Shown: positions 16,784-24,904 of the stretch, piece by piece | How positions within the stretch are numbered: position 1 is the first letter of the stretch | How the letters are laid out: each line of letters starts with the position of its first letter | Assembly: GCA_964504445.1 (NCBI GenBank) | Contig: CAZDEO010000011.1 | Span: 22,119 to 86,118, forward strand | Origin: JACSRF01 sp964504445 | GTDB taxonomy: Bacteria > Chloroflexota > Anaerolineae > Promineifilales > Promineifilaceae | Length of the DNA stretch: 64,000 nt | Direction: 5' to 3' | Position numbers and translations under genes: made by a program | The notes under the pieces: model-generated | Seen by the model: the letters and a program-made list of their open reading frames with translations, nothing else | Database searches by the model: none | Told to the model about the DNA's origin: nothing

Positions 16784-16798
16784 GGCGGCTTCGCCGCC
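16784..16798 (-). other. GGCGGC-GAA-GCCGCC hairpin downstream of the VR
   Basis: On the coding strand of the target, a 6-bp GC stem carries a GAA loop and begins 53 nt after the TR/VR homology ends (35 nt after the target stop codon). Experiments in the Bordetella phage DGR showed that a hairpin or cruciform just past the VR helps target recognition. This is the best-placed candidate for that role here, although it lies further away than in the phage. Confidence 0.5.
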
Positions 16799-16832
16799 AG
16801 ATCAGAGACCCAGAGACCAGAGGGGCCAGAGA

Positions 16833-19814
16833 TCAGCGGTGAGAAGCTGGGGACACCACCACCCGCACCCCGGAGTAGTCGAAGAAGAGGTCGCGGGGAT
16901 TGGACCTGCTGCGGGCCGAACAACCGTTCTGATTTTGGTAATATGCACCGCCGCGCAGCGCCATAGCTTCTCGATTACTGGCAGCAATTGTCTCATAGTC
17001 TGGCTGCGGCGGGTAGGGGTATTTGTCGCCGTACTTGCTGCGCGTCCATTCCCACACCTGCCCGCTCAGGTCCAGGCAGCCATAAGGCCCGGCCCCGGCC
17101 GGGAAGCTGCCCACTGCGCAGGGCCGGCCAATGCCTGCTTCTTTGTTGTTGGCGCGGTACAGCGTTTCCTGCGGCGTCGCGGGTTCCTGCTCCGGTTCAT
17201 CCCCCCAGGGATATTGGCGGCGGCTCAAGTCGCGGCCGGCGTGATCCTGATTGGGCTGCATCGGCACTGCTTGCTTCGACAGGCTCAGCAAACGGTTGGG
17301 GGTGACGATTTGCGGCGTTGGCGGGATTTCCCGCCCGCCGCGAGCCGCTTTTTCCCATTCCGCTTCGCTGGGCAGCGTCACCCGGTAGCCCTCCGGCAGC
17401 CAGCGCTGCCGCCGCCAGCGGGCGTCCAGCCATTCGGTAAACGCCAGCGCATCATACCAGTTAATCCAGACCACCGGCCAGTTGTCAGGCAAGCGCAGGG
17501 AGAATTCGTCATAAGCCGGCCTGTAGCCGCTGTCCTGCACAAATTGGCGGAACTGGGCGGCAGTCACCGGATACTGGCCGATCCAGTACGGTTTGTCCAG
17601 GCGGTCGTACCAGTCGCCTTGCCCGCGCCGGTCCCAATTTTCCAGCCAGAAGGGGCCGCCGGGCACGGCGCACAGGGGCATGTCGTCGCAGGTGAGCACA
17701 CCGGGGCGATCATCGCCCAGGGCGGCCAGCGCCTGCCCGGCCAGGGCGCGGTCGGGCGGCGGCAGCAGGCCGTTGGTAAGGATGGTCTGGTGCCAGGCCA
17801 CAATGCGGCGGCGGGTATGCTGTTCGCTGTCAATCTGGGCGGCGGCGGGGTCGGTTAGCTCGGTTTCCAGCAGCGCCTGCCCGGCCAGGAACGCGCCCCA
17901 CAGCGCCGCGTTGTCGTTTTCCGCCGTGGGGTCGTGCTGGCAGAGGGCGGCCACCAGCAGCCAGACAGAGGCGGGCAGCTTTTTGCGGGTGCTGGCGGCG
18001 GCCAGCAGCAGGCTTTCGCGCCAGCGGGTGGGGTCTTCGCGGGCAAATTGGGCCAGGTCGTAGGGGAAGCGCTGCTTCAGCAGGTGCAGCCCGGCCAGGT
18101 ACTCCTGGAAGGTGCGGTGGGGGAAGCGGTAGACGTCGTCGCTGTCGTCGGCGTTACGGCCGTGGGACTCCAGCAGCCCGGCGCGGTCGCGCACATATTC
18201 GATGATCTCCTCAGTGCTAACCCGCACCTCTTTGCCTTTGTGCTTGTGCAGCTTACCCGCCAGCACTTCGCCGGGGATGTCGGCGGTTTGTTCCCGTTCC
18301 GGCTGGTCGCGGTGGGCCACAAAGGCGACTTCGGCCAGGGCGTCCAGCAGCTGCGGCGTGTCCATGCCCAGCACCTCGGCCAGGGTTTGCGTCTCCTGCC
18401 CGGGCATGGTTTTAGAGCGCCGCCACAAATCGAGCAGCAGCACCACGCTGAGTTCGTACAGCTCTTCGCGGCGCTGCGGCAGCGCCCCGCCCTCGCGGCC
18501 GCGATGAATGTAGACCATCATCGTCAGCAGCAGGGGGTGGCGGGCCAGTTCGCGCAAATTGCGGTTGTTTTTTACCTGGCGCACCAGCCCTTCACCATAG
18601 CTTTTGGCCTTGTCCGGCCCCAGCGTGCCATCCTGCTGCCCCATCACGGTGTACCACTGGGTGATGAAGGCTTCGATTTGCTCATTGCTGAAGGGCAGCA
18701 GGCGGGTGACCTGGAAGCCGTTTAGCTCCCAGCCGCTGCCGTAGGCGTAGGGGCGGCTGGTAACAACCACGCGCACGTGGGGGAAGTCGCGGGCAAACTG
18801 CTCGATGTGGCGCTTCAGCGGGTCGCGGACGGCGGCGGCTTTGTCCACTTCGTCCAGCCCGTCCAGCAGCAGGATGCCGCCTTCGCGCTGCAACTGCTGC
18901 TGGAGGATGGGGGCGTAGCCGCCCAGGGCGACGGCCTCGCGCCCCAGGTCGGCGGCGATGTACTCCCAGATGCTTTGCTTTTTGGGCAGGCCGCGGGCGG
19001 CGTATTCGCGCAAAATCACGCGCACCGGCCGCAGCCGCCGGGCGCTGAGACCCCATTGGTGCTGGCGCAGGTCGTCCTGGGTGGCGGAAAATGGTTCGTT
19101 ATGGTCGCCGACGAGGCGGTCGCCGGCCAGGCAGAGGGTGAGGTAGTTGACCAGGGTGGATTTGCCGGAGCCGGGCGCGCCGAGGATGACGAGATGGTTA
19201 TTTTCCGGGCGGCTGAGGGCTTTTAGGGCGGGTTCGCGCTGGAGTTTTTCGCTTTGGGCGGGGTCGAGCTGGTCGTAGTGGAGGGCGGTGTGGGAGGGGT
19301 TGGAACGGCCGTCGGCCGCCGGCACATCCAGCGAGGTAAAGATGCGTTCCAGAGCCAGCTTTTGCCCACCCATCCCCGCTTCTTTGATGTCTACCAGGGC
19401 CATGGAAGGCGGAAAACCGCACTGGTGAACCAGGTGGCGCAGGTAGCGGCGTTCCCATTCGGTGGCGGGTGGCGAGTTATCGGTATTGGGCTGGTCGCTG
19501 TTCGGCGGCAGGTCGGCGGCGGGTGGCGGTGGGGGAGTCGCGCCATTGGTGGCGGGGAGTTTTTTCTCCTGGAGGGTGAAGTAGCGGTCAACCACATTCA
19601 TCACCACAAAAAAGGCGATAGCCCCAACAGCAAACCAAATTAAATCACGGGGCAGGTCAATGCCGAACAACAAAAGCAAAGTGAAAATGATGATCGACAA
19701 CCCCGCAAAAGCAAGTATGACATGCAGTTGACTAAAAAAGCCCGCAATCGTTTTTAGCAGGTCCAGTATGTTTGCATTCAGCGGTTCCGGGTTATTGGGG
19801 TCGGATTGGCTCAT
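16833..19814 (-). CDS. DGR target: membrane-anchored NACHT ATPase with C-terminal FGE/C-type-lectin-fold domain
   Basis: 993 residues, with GGAGG 4 nt before the ATG. Order of parts: two membrane spans (residues ~31-50 and ~57-77), a Pro-rich linker (~93-118), a short helical region, then a NACHT/STAND NTPase with Walker A GAPGSGKST (212-220), Walker B LLLDGLDEVD (315-324) and VVVTSRPYAYG (349-359). A helical arm with DRAGLLESHG and FPHRTFQEYLAGLHLL follows. From ~715 to the end lies a formylglycine-generating-enzyme-like domain (WIGQYPVTAAQFRQFV, PSEAEWEKAARGG, YPWGDE, DLSGQVWEWT) of the C-type-lectin fold. The VR encodes residues ~963-988, and eight residues differ from the template (S969, S971, R974, D975, L976, F978, Y980, S981). 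Inference: an NLR-like sensor whose ligand face is diversified. GC is higher and the octamer scarcer (two copies) than in neighbours. Confidence 0.93.
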   Translation of the reverse strand: MSQSDPNNPEPLNANILDLLKTIAGFFSQLHVILAFAGLSIIIFTLLLLFGIDLPRDLIWFAVGAIAFFVVMNVVDRYFTLQEKKLPATNGATPPPPPAADLPPNSDQPNTDNSPPATEWERRYLRHLVHQCGFPPSMALVDIKEAGMGGQKLALERIFTSLDVPAADGRSNPSHTALHYDQLDPAQSEKLQREPALKALSRPENNHLVILGAPGSGKSTLVNYLTLCLAGDRLVGDHNEPFSATQDDLRQHQWGLSARRLRPVRVILREYAARGLPKKQSIWEYIAADLGREAVALGGYAPILQQQLQREGGILLLDGLDEVDKAAAVRDPLKRHIEQFARDFPHVRVVVTSRPYAYGSGWELNGFQVTRLLPFSNEQIEAFITQWYTVMGQQDGTLGPDKAKSYGEGLVRQVKNNRNLRELARHPLLLTMMVYIHRGREGGALPQRREELYELSVVLLLDLWRRSKTMPGQETQTLAEVLGMDTPQLLDALAEVAFVAHRDQPEREQTADIPGEVLAGKLHKHKGKEVRVSTEEIIEYVRDRAGLLESHGRNADDSDDVYRFPHRTFQEYLAGLHLLKQRFPYDLAQFAREDPTRWRESLLLAAASTRKKLPASVWLLVAALCQHDPTAENDNAALWGAFLAGQALLETELTDPAAAQIDSEQHTRRRIVAWHQTILTNGLLPPPDRALAGQALAALGDDRPGVLTCDDMPLCAVPGGPFWLENWDRRGQGDWYDRLDKPYWIGQYPVTAAQFRQFVQDSGYRPAYDEFSLRLPDNWPVVWINWYDALAFTEWLDARWRRQRWLPEGYRVTLPSEAEWEKAARGGREIPPTPQIVTPNRLLSLSKQAVPMQPNQDHAGRDLSRRQYPWGDEPEQEPATPQETLYRANNKEAGIGRPCAVGSFPAGAGPYGCLDLSGQVWEWTRSKYGDKYPYPPQPDYETIAASNREAMALRGGAYYQNQNGCSARSRSNPRDLFFDYSGVRVVVSPASHR
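16851..16927 (-). other. DGR variable repeat (VR) inside the target gene
   Basis: Gap-free match to the TR at 16153-16229. The 12 differences are A to T six times, A to G three times and A to C three times, all at template adenines. At protein level TR codes R-N-R-N-N-P-H-N-N-F-N-D-N-N-G and VR codes R-S-R-S-N-P-R-D-L-F-F-D-Y-S-G. The following G-V-R-V-V-V-S is the invariant last strand of the C-type-lectin fold. Asn972, Asp979 and Arg970 keep their template adenines. Confidence 0.97.
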
Positions 19815-19852
19815 GATTCCTCCATTGCTAATGTGAATTGGCGCTGGCAGAA

Positions 19853-19864
19853 ATTATAGCACAG
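19853..19864 (-). promoter_or_regulatory. Extended -10 promoter of the DGR target gene
   Basis: Minus-strand CTGTGCTATAAT lies 39 nt before the target ATG. It shares its TGTGCTATA core with the elements at 10639 and 59729. A C-run precedes it and no convincing -35 is seen. Confidence 0.6.
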
Positions 19865-20013
19865 GGGGGGGATTGTGAATGGGGAATTGTGAAGTTGGGG
19901 AACCAGCACGGCCGTTCCGGCGTCTTAAGGGCAGATTTAACGCCATTTTTGAGATTGCCGCCTGCCTGTTGCGCTATGATAGAGGCAAGGCTTAGAGTAC
20001 AGGAGTGATTGGT

Positions 20014-20979
20014 ATGGACGCAAGACGGATTTGGGTTTTCCTTTTTTCGCTCGTTTTTGTGGCGGGCTGTACGGTGGCAAACAACGCCCCGGCTCCCACC
20101 CTGGAGATGCCTACGGCGATACCCCCCACGCCCATTGTTCCACCCCTGGCTAATGCCGCAACTGCTACACCCTTACCCCAGCCGCCCACGGCTGAAGTTG
20201 TGCCCACATCAACGGTGGCAGCAACGGCCGTGGCCCCCACACCCACAGCCTCTCCTGTGACGTATCGGGTGGCCTACGTCACCAGCGACGACACGTTAAA
20301 CGTGCGCTCTGGCCCCGGCGTAGACTTTGACGTGGTGGGAGAACTGGCGCCCCAGGCAACGGGCGTAGAAATTACCGGCTCTGGGAATCTGGTTGCTGGC
20401 TCCACCTGGGTGCCCATAACCAATGGCCGGGTAACCGGCTGGGTGAACGGCCGTTTCTTGACCACGGCTGTTTCTCAGGCGGAATTTTGTGAGGATGAGG
20501 CCGTGGTGGCGCTGGTGGCCGACCTGCAAACGGCCGTCACCAACCGGGATAATGCCCTGCTGGCGCAACTGATTCACCCCGAACGGGGCCTGCGCATCCA
20601 TACCTACTGGTGGAATCCTGGTGTGCTGGTGGATGGCGAAGAGCGGGAACGCCTGTTTACCAGCCGCGCTTCCTACGATTGGGGTATTGAAGACGGCAGC
20701 GGCTTCCCCATTGTTGGCTCCTTTGCAGACGTGATACTGCCCGACCTGGAGCGGGACCTGTTGCCCGCTACCGAACGCGGCTGCCATGAGATTTTGCATG
20801 GCGCAACGGCCGGTCTGGTGCAGCTTCCCGACGGCTACGAGCAGGCGCCTTATGTTTCGCTCTACCGCCCCGCCAGCGACGAAGGTGGCTTTGATTGGGG
20901 AGCGTGGGTGCTGGGGGTGGAGTGGTGGAACGGCCGTTACTACCTCAGCTACCTGGTCCACTTCCAATGGGAGATTTAA
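20014..20979 (+). CDS. SH3b-domain lipoprotein
   Basis: 321 residues from the ATG at 20014, with AGGAG at 8 nt. It has a signal peptide with lipobox VAGC, a Thr/Pro-rich linker (~residues 25-85) and a bacterial SH3 domain (TLNVRSGPGVDFDVVGEL to GWVNGRFLTT). A ~160-residue C-terminal domain with conserved Trp/Tyr follows (HTYWWNPGVLVDG, YDWGIEDGSG, WWNGRYYLSYL). SH3b domains commonly bind peptidoglycan. It is expected on the outer face of the cell membrane. The C-terminal domain was not recognised. Confidence 0.82.
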   Translation: MDARRIWVFLFSLVFVAGCTVANNAPAPTLEMPTAIPPTPIVPPLANAATATPLPQPPTAEVVPTSTVAATAVAPTPTASPVTYRVAYVTSDDTLNVRSGPGVDFDVVGELAPQATGVEITGSGNLVAGSTWVPITNGRVTGWVNGRFLTTAVSQAEFCEDEAVVALVADLQTAVTNRDNALLAQLIHPERGLRIHTYWWNPGVLVDGEERERLFTSRASYDWGIEDGSGFPIVGSFADVILPDLERDLLPATERGCHEILHGATAGLVQLPDGYEQAPYVSLYRPASDEGGFDWGAWVLGVEWWNGRYYLSYLVHFQWEI

Positions 20980-21016
20980 CAAGACCGGAAACGGGAGACT
21001 GGAGAATGACCAGTTT

Positions 21017-23917
21017 TCAGTCTCCCGTTTCCAATCTTTCATCTCCAACCACCATATCTGCAATCATTACCAAAAACACCCCCGTTTCCAGCTCATAGTA
21101 GACCGATCTGGGCGCTTCTGCCCAGGCCACTATCTCTTGCCCATCTTCTATTTTGAGCATGATGAAGCCCCAAATTTCCTGGCCGGTGCTGTTGGTGTAG
21201 GCAAAATCAACGCGCTGCCAGGGGGTGCTGCCCAGGGCAAAGCGGCGCGGCTCTTGGGCCATAAAGTTTGCCACGCCGCTGCCAGCGTCATGGACTAAAT
21301 TGGCCAGCACAGCGCCCAAGTCTCCCGTGGCGGGCCGGGTGCGCAAGGCGACAAAGGTTTCGCGGTCGGCGCTAAAGCGCTGCCAGGAATTGGTGGGCTG
21401 GTAGGTGAAGTCTGCCGGCTGTGCCACGGTAAATTCGTCTAACGTGCGGTTGGCCCACTGACCGGGCTGCAAGCCAAACCCAATGCCGGTCAATTGCCAG
21501 GAGTTGATGAGGGTGGTAACGGCCGTAATCGTCGCTTCCTCTTGCGCCAACGGCCCATCTACGTCCAGCACATACCCTGTATTTTGCTGCACAAAGGTGA
21601 CCAGCAAACCGGTGCGCCCTGTGCCATCAGCCCGTTCATAGCCATACGCGGTGCGCAAGCCTCGCACCCCAGCAACAGCCACTTCGTCCCCAAACAACAC
21701 ATCCACCGCCCCAAACTGCCGCAAAGCATCCTTTTGCAGCGTGCCCGGCGTCACCCCGCGTTCCAGGTTCGGGTAGACGGTAAGCTGCAAAAAAGTTTCT
21801 GCGGCGGCGTCGCTGGTGTACAGCAATGACTGCGTGTAAACAGGCGTGTGCCACTCCTCCGGGTAGAGAAACTGAAAGCCCAGGTAAGGATCCAGGTAAG
21901 CGCGATAGCCCGGCACAGTGCTGCTGTTGTTGATGGTGAGGTCGGTGAAGGCGTAAGCCCGTTGTTCTGCCGCGTTTTCGGCAGCAAAGCCGAGAAAATA
22001 GTCGCCGTCAGGCAGGGGGCGCCAGTCAAAAAAGAGCAGTCCAGCATCATCAAAGAAAAGGCTGCCGCCACTCTGTTGGATAATGGCATTGTCTGAGTCC
22101 AGATAATAGTCATACACCTGGAATTCAGCGCCTGGCACAGGCATGATTTCGGCGATGCCGCCTTGTTGCTGCCCCCACAGCCGCACCATTTCTCCCGCAC
22201 GCTGGTCAAAGACCAGGCTGGCGGCAATAAAATCTGGGGCGTCAGGAGGGCGATATTGCCCCTGTACAGCAAACAGGCTGCTTCCCGGTGTGGTCGGCCA
22301 CATGACCACAAAACCGCCGTTGTCCAGGTTGTCATACATGTAGGTGATCTGCGTATCCCAGACAAAAAAGTCTTCGTGCAGGCCGTCACGCCACGTTTCC
22401 AGGCGACGGCCGTCAGGCAAATAGGTGGGTTCAGGGATGAGGCGGTCATATTCTAAGAGGCGGCGTTGCCCATCTTCTTCGTATAGGCCACCTAGAAGCA
22501 GCACCTGGTCAATGTCGCGCCCAGCTATCTCAAAGTCCAGGTAGGCGGGATTTTGGACGCTGACCATTTCGCCCAGTGCTGTGGTCAGGTAAACTGCTGG
22601 CGGTACTGTGGTGGTCAGGCCAATGTCGTAGTAGCTGTTGAGGAAGCGGTTCCAGTGGGTGAAATGGGTGCTTTGGCCGTAGGTTGGCTGATAATGGTCG
22701 CCATTGCGCGGAAAGTAGATGGCGAGACCGCTGCTGCCCCGCAGCCCGGCCCCGGCAAAGTGGCTGGTAATGGCGGTGTCTAGGGCTTCTTGCACCTGGC
22801 GCGCGCTTTGTTGTACCAGTTCATCGGGGCTGCGCTGGGCGAGAATGGCGGCAAACTGACCTAAATCCATAGCGGCGTAGCGATCCGCGTCGGTGGCGTA
22901 GGCGCGGGCGAAGGTGGTGGCGCCGCTGCGTCCTTCGCTGATGGAGGAGGCGACGAAGCTGGGGTCGGCCAGCAGGGTTGCCGCCAGGGTTTCGGTGGCA
23001 AAGGTGAGGGCGGGCAGGCGGTTGAGATCAACGGCCGTCATGGTCACAAAGTCGTCGTTGCGGTGGGCAGCCTGAAAGCTTTCTACCAGGGTTTGGGCGA
23101 ATGCTGCACCAGCCTGTTCCGGGTTGGCGTAAAGGGCGGCGAGCAAGTTTTTGTAATTCCAGCCCTGGCCCGGGGTCAGTTCGGCGGAGCCAACAGCGTA
23201 GCGGGCGAAGGGCTGCACGGCCTGAAAGACGTCAAGCTGGCCCATGAGGCAGGCGTCGAAGGCGATGACGTCGAAGGCGGGTAGGTTGGTGCGGGCGGTG
23301 GCCTGGGCTACGGCCGTTTCTAGTTCGGGCATGGTCAGGCTGTCCAGGGTGGGTGTGGCTCCTTCGTCGAAGGCAAAGCCTTGCCAACCTGCGCCGTGGT
23401 CCCACAAAATGAGGGCGATGCGGTTGGCGGGGTAGGTTTGCGCGCCCCAAATGAGAAAGTCAGCCAGGGTTTGACCATCACCCATGTTGGTGGGACCTAA
23501 CTCTACCTGGGGGGCGGAGTCTGGCAGACGGTAACGAGCCGCGCCAACTTTGGGCTGGTCAAGCTGCACAATGACGTTGACGGCCGTGCTGCTGCCGGCA
23601 GCTTCCATCTCGGCCAGGTCGCGCAGCGCTTGGGGGGCCAGGCTGTTGTCGGCGGCCATGTAGACCAGCACGGTCCAGTCGGCCAGGGTAGGGTTGTAGG
23701 TGGGCGATGGCTGCGGAACGGCCGTGGACGGGGCGGTGGGGAGGGGGGGCAGCGGAGTGTTGGTCGGCGACGGATACGCGGATGATGGTTCCAGACTGAC
23801 TGATGGGTTAGTCGGAAAAATTGTTGCTTCTCCGGTTTGAACATTTTGCCGAAATTCACATGCCGAAAAGAGGATGGCGGCAACGAGCAGCAAGCAGGTG
23901 GACCAAAATCTATGCAT
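21017..23917 (-). CDS. Clostripain-family (C11) cysteine peptidase lipoprotein
   Basis: 966 residues with a signal peptide and lipobox FSAC, then a Thr/Pro linker. The peptidase domain (residues ~80-430) shows VLVYMAADNSL, the catalytic His in LILWDHGAGWQ and the catalytic Cys in IAFDACLMGQLDV, as in clan CD enzymes that cut after basic residues. The C-terminal ~500 residues are beta-rich and probably include a PsbP/DUF1795-like part (YLGFQFLYPEEWHTP). It is a surface-exposed protease whose substrate is unknown. It is convergent with the SH3b gene 37 nt away and has a TGGTATAAT element 28 bp upstream. Confidence 0.88.
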   Translation of the reverse strand: MHRFWSTCLLLVAAILFSACEFRQNVQTGEATIFPTNPSVSLEPSSAYPSPTNTPLPPLPTAPSTAVPQPSPTYNPTLADWTVLVYMAADNSLAPQALRDLAEMEAAGSSTAVNVIVQLDQPKVGAARYRLPDSAPQVELGPTNMGDGQTLADFLIWGAQTYPANRIALILWDHGAGWQGFAFDEGATPTLDSLTMPELETAVAQATARTNLPAFDVIAFDACLMGQLDVFQAVQPFARYAVGSAELTPGQGWNYKNLLAALYANPEQAGAAFAQTLVESFQAAHRNDDFVTMTAVDLNRLPALTFATETLAATLLADPSFVASSISEGRSGATTFARAYATDADRYAAMDLGQFAAILAQRSPDELVQQSARQVQEALDTAITSHFAGAGLRGSSGLAIYFPRNGDHYQPTYGQSTHFTHWNRFLNSYYDIGLTTTVPPAVYLTTALGEMVSVQNPAYLDFEIAGRDIDQVLLLGGLYEEDGQRRLLEYDRLIPEPTYLPDGRRLETWRDGLHEDFFVWDTQITYMYDNLDNGGFVVMWPTTPGSSLFAVQGQYRPPDAPDFIAASLVFDQRAGEMVRLWGQQQGGIAEIMPVPGAEFQVYDYYLDSDNAIIQQSGGSLFFDDAGLLFFDWRPLPDGDYFLGFAAENAAEQRAYAFTDLTINNSSTVPGYRAYLDPYLGFQFLYPEEWHTPVYTQSLLYTSDAAAETFLQLTVYPNLERGVTPGTLQKDALRQFGAVDVLFGDEVAVAGVRGLRTAYGYERADGTGRTGLLVTFVQQNTGYVLDVDGPLAQEEATITAVTTLINSWQLTGIGFGLQPGQWANRTLDEFTVAQPADFTYQPTNSWQRFSADRETFVALRTRPATGDLGAVLANLVHDAGSGVANFMAQEPRRFALGSTPWQRVDFAYTNSTGQEIWGFIMLKIEDGQEIVAWAEAPRSVYYELETGVFLVMIADMVVGDERLETGD

Positions 23918-23944
23918 AAAACCCTCGTCTTGTGAGATGAGCGC

Positions 23945-23953
23945 ATTATACCA
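23945..23953 (-). promoter_or_regulatory. Extended -10 element of the clostripain-like gene
   Basis: The minus strand reads TGGTATAAT, a full TGn-TATAAT extended -10, 28 nt before the start codon. Confidence 0.55.
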
Positions 23954-24001
23954 GACTCTATATGAACCACAGTTTTTCGTTTCTAAGCCCGGTATGGCGT
24001 T

Positions 24002-24649
24002 TCAGGCAAACCCAAGTTTTTCTATCAGGTGCGGGGTGTCGGCTAACACAATGCGGCAGACGGTACGAAAATCATCCATCCACTCATCTAATTCGTCCAG
24101 GCAGGCATCTCGTTCTTGGAGCAGTTCTTTCAACTCATTTTTGTGGGAGATGGGGGGAATAATTTGTGGTTGAACGGCCGTAACCAAGGCTAATTCTTGT
24201 TCCAAACGTGTCCGGGTGTATCCAAAGCGCGCCATTCCGGCAAGAAGTGCTTCGTCTGCTAGTAAGTTTTGATAGAAATTAAGTGCTTGTTTGCGCCAAC
24301 CGGTTAACGTTTCTTTGCGGAAGCTGGTCAATTCGAGCAATATCTGGGCCTTTATATCTTCCTTAAAAGCGACCTGGGCCAGCAAGAATGCCTGCCCATA
24401 AGCTTCATCAGCGGACTCCCATGCCAGGCGCAGTGAATCTGTGGCGTTGGCATGAATACCGGATTTCTGCTGATAGCTTTGCACCAGATTTTTACTTTTT
24501 TCACAAAGTTCCACGGCTGAGCGAATGACATCTGGGCCGTAGCCAAACAAGCTGAGTACTTCTTGCAGCCCAACATCTTGCTGGGTGGCGTTGAGTGCTT
24601 TTTGGGCGGATCCTACCTGTTCCTCAATGGAGCGATGCTTTTTGCTCAT
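24002..24649 (-). CDS. Hypothetical all-helical protein, 215 residues
   Basis: No signal peptide or membrane span. The composition (Leu, Glu, Gln, Lys, Ala) and heptad-like runs in ELTSFRKETLTGWRKQAL and ELKELLQERDACLDELDEWM suggest a helical bundle or coiled coil. A GGGG precedes the ATG and a TATAAT lies 59 nt upstream (24708-24713). No family was recognised. Confidence 0.65.
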   Translation of the reverse strand: MSKKHRSIEEQVGSAQKALNATQQDVGLQEVLSLFGYGPDVIRSAVELCEKSKNLVQSYQQKSGIHANATDSLRLAWESADEAYGQAFLLAQVAFKEDIKAQILLELTSFRKETLTGWRKQALNFYQNLLADEALLAGMARFGYTRTRLEQELALVTAVQPQIIPPISHKNELKELLQERDACLDELDEWMDDFRTVCRIVLADTPHLIEKLGFA

Positions 24650-24803
24650 TGAATCCCCACTGGTATTTTTTTGAATGCGATGACTGGTTCAAGATATGAC
24701 AACATAGATTATACTCATGAAAGGGCTGACAAGGTAGAAAAACCTCCTCATGATTTTATGAATTTGACCTGGAGAGGCTTCTTGCTTTACATAAGCATTC
24801 CAA

Positions 24804-24835
24804 AGCGAGAGGTGGGCATTGGCGCACCTCTCGCT
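24804..24835 (-). terminator. Probable terminator after the PA14 protein gene
   Basis: Arms AGCGAGAGGTG and CACCTCTCGCT (11 bp) surround a 10-nt loop, followed on the minus strand by TTTGG. It lies 70 nt past the stop of the PA14 gene. The rest of 24650-24904 holds no gene that I can support. Confidence 0.6.
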
Positions 24836-24904
24836 GGAATTCCCAACCATAGGTTAGGCAAAGGGGGTATTTTGGCTGTCCGGTACGTTGTCGGTTCTGT
24901 GTTT

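Noticed and set aside
16708..16923. Possible second template repeat next to the VR
   Set aside because: This stretch only contains the VR itself read in another frame. The region shows a single TR.
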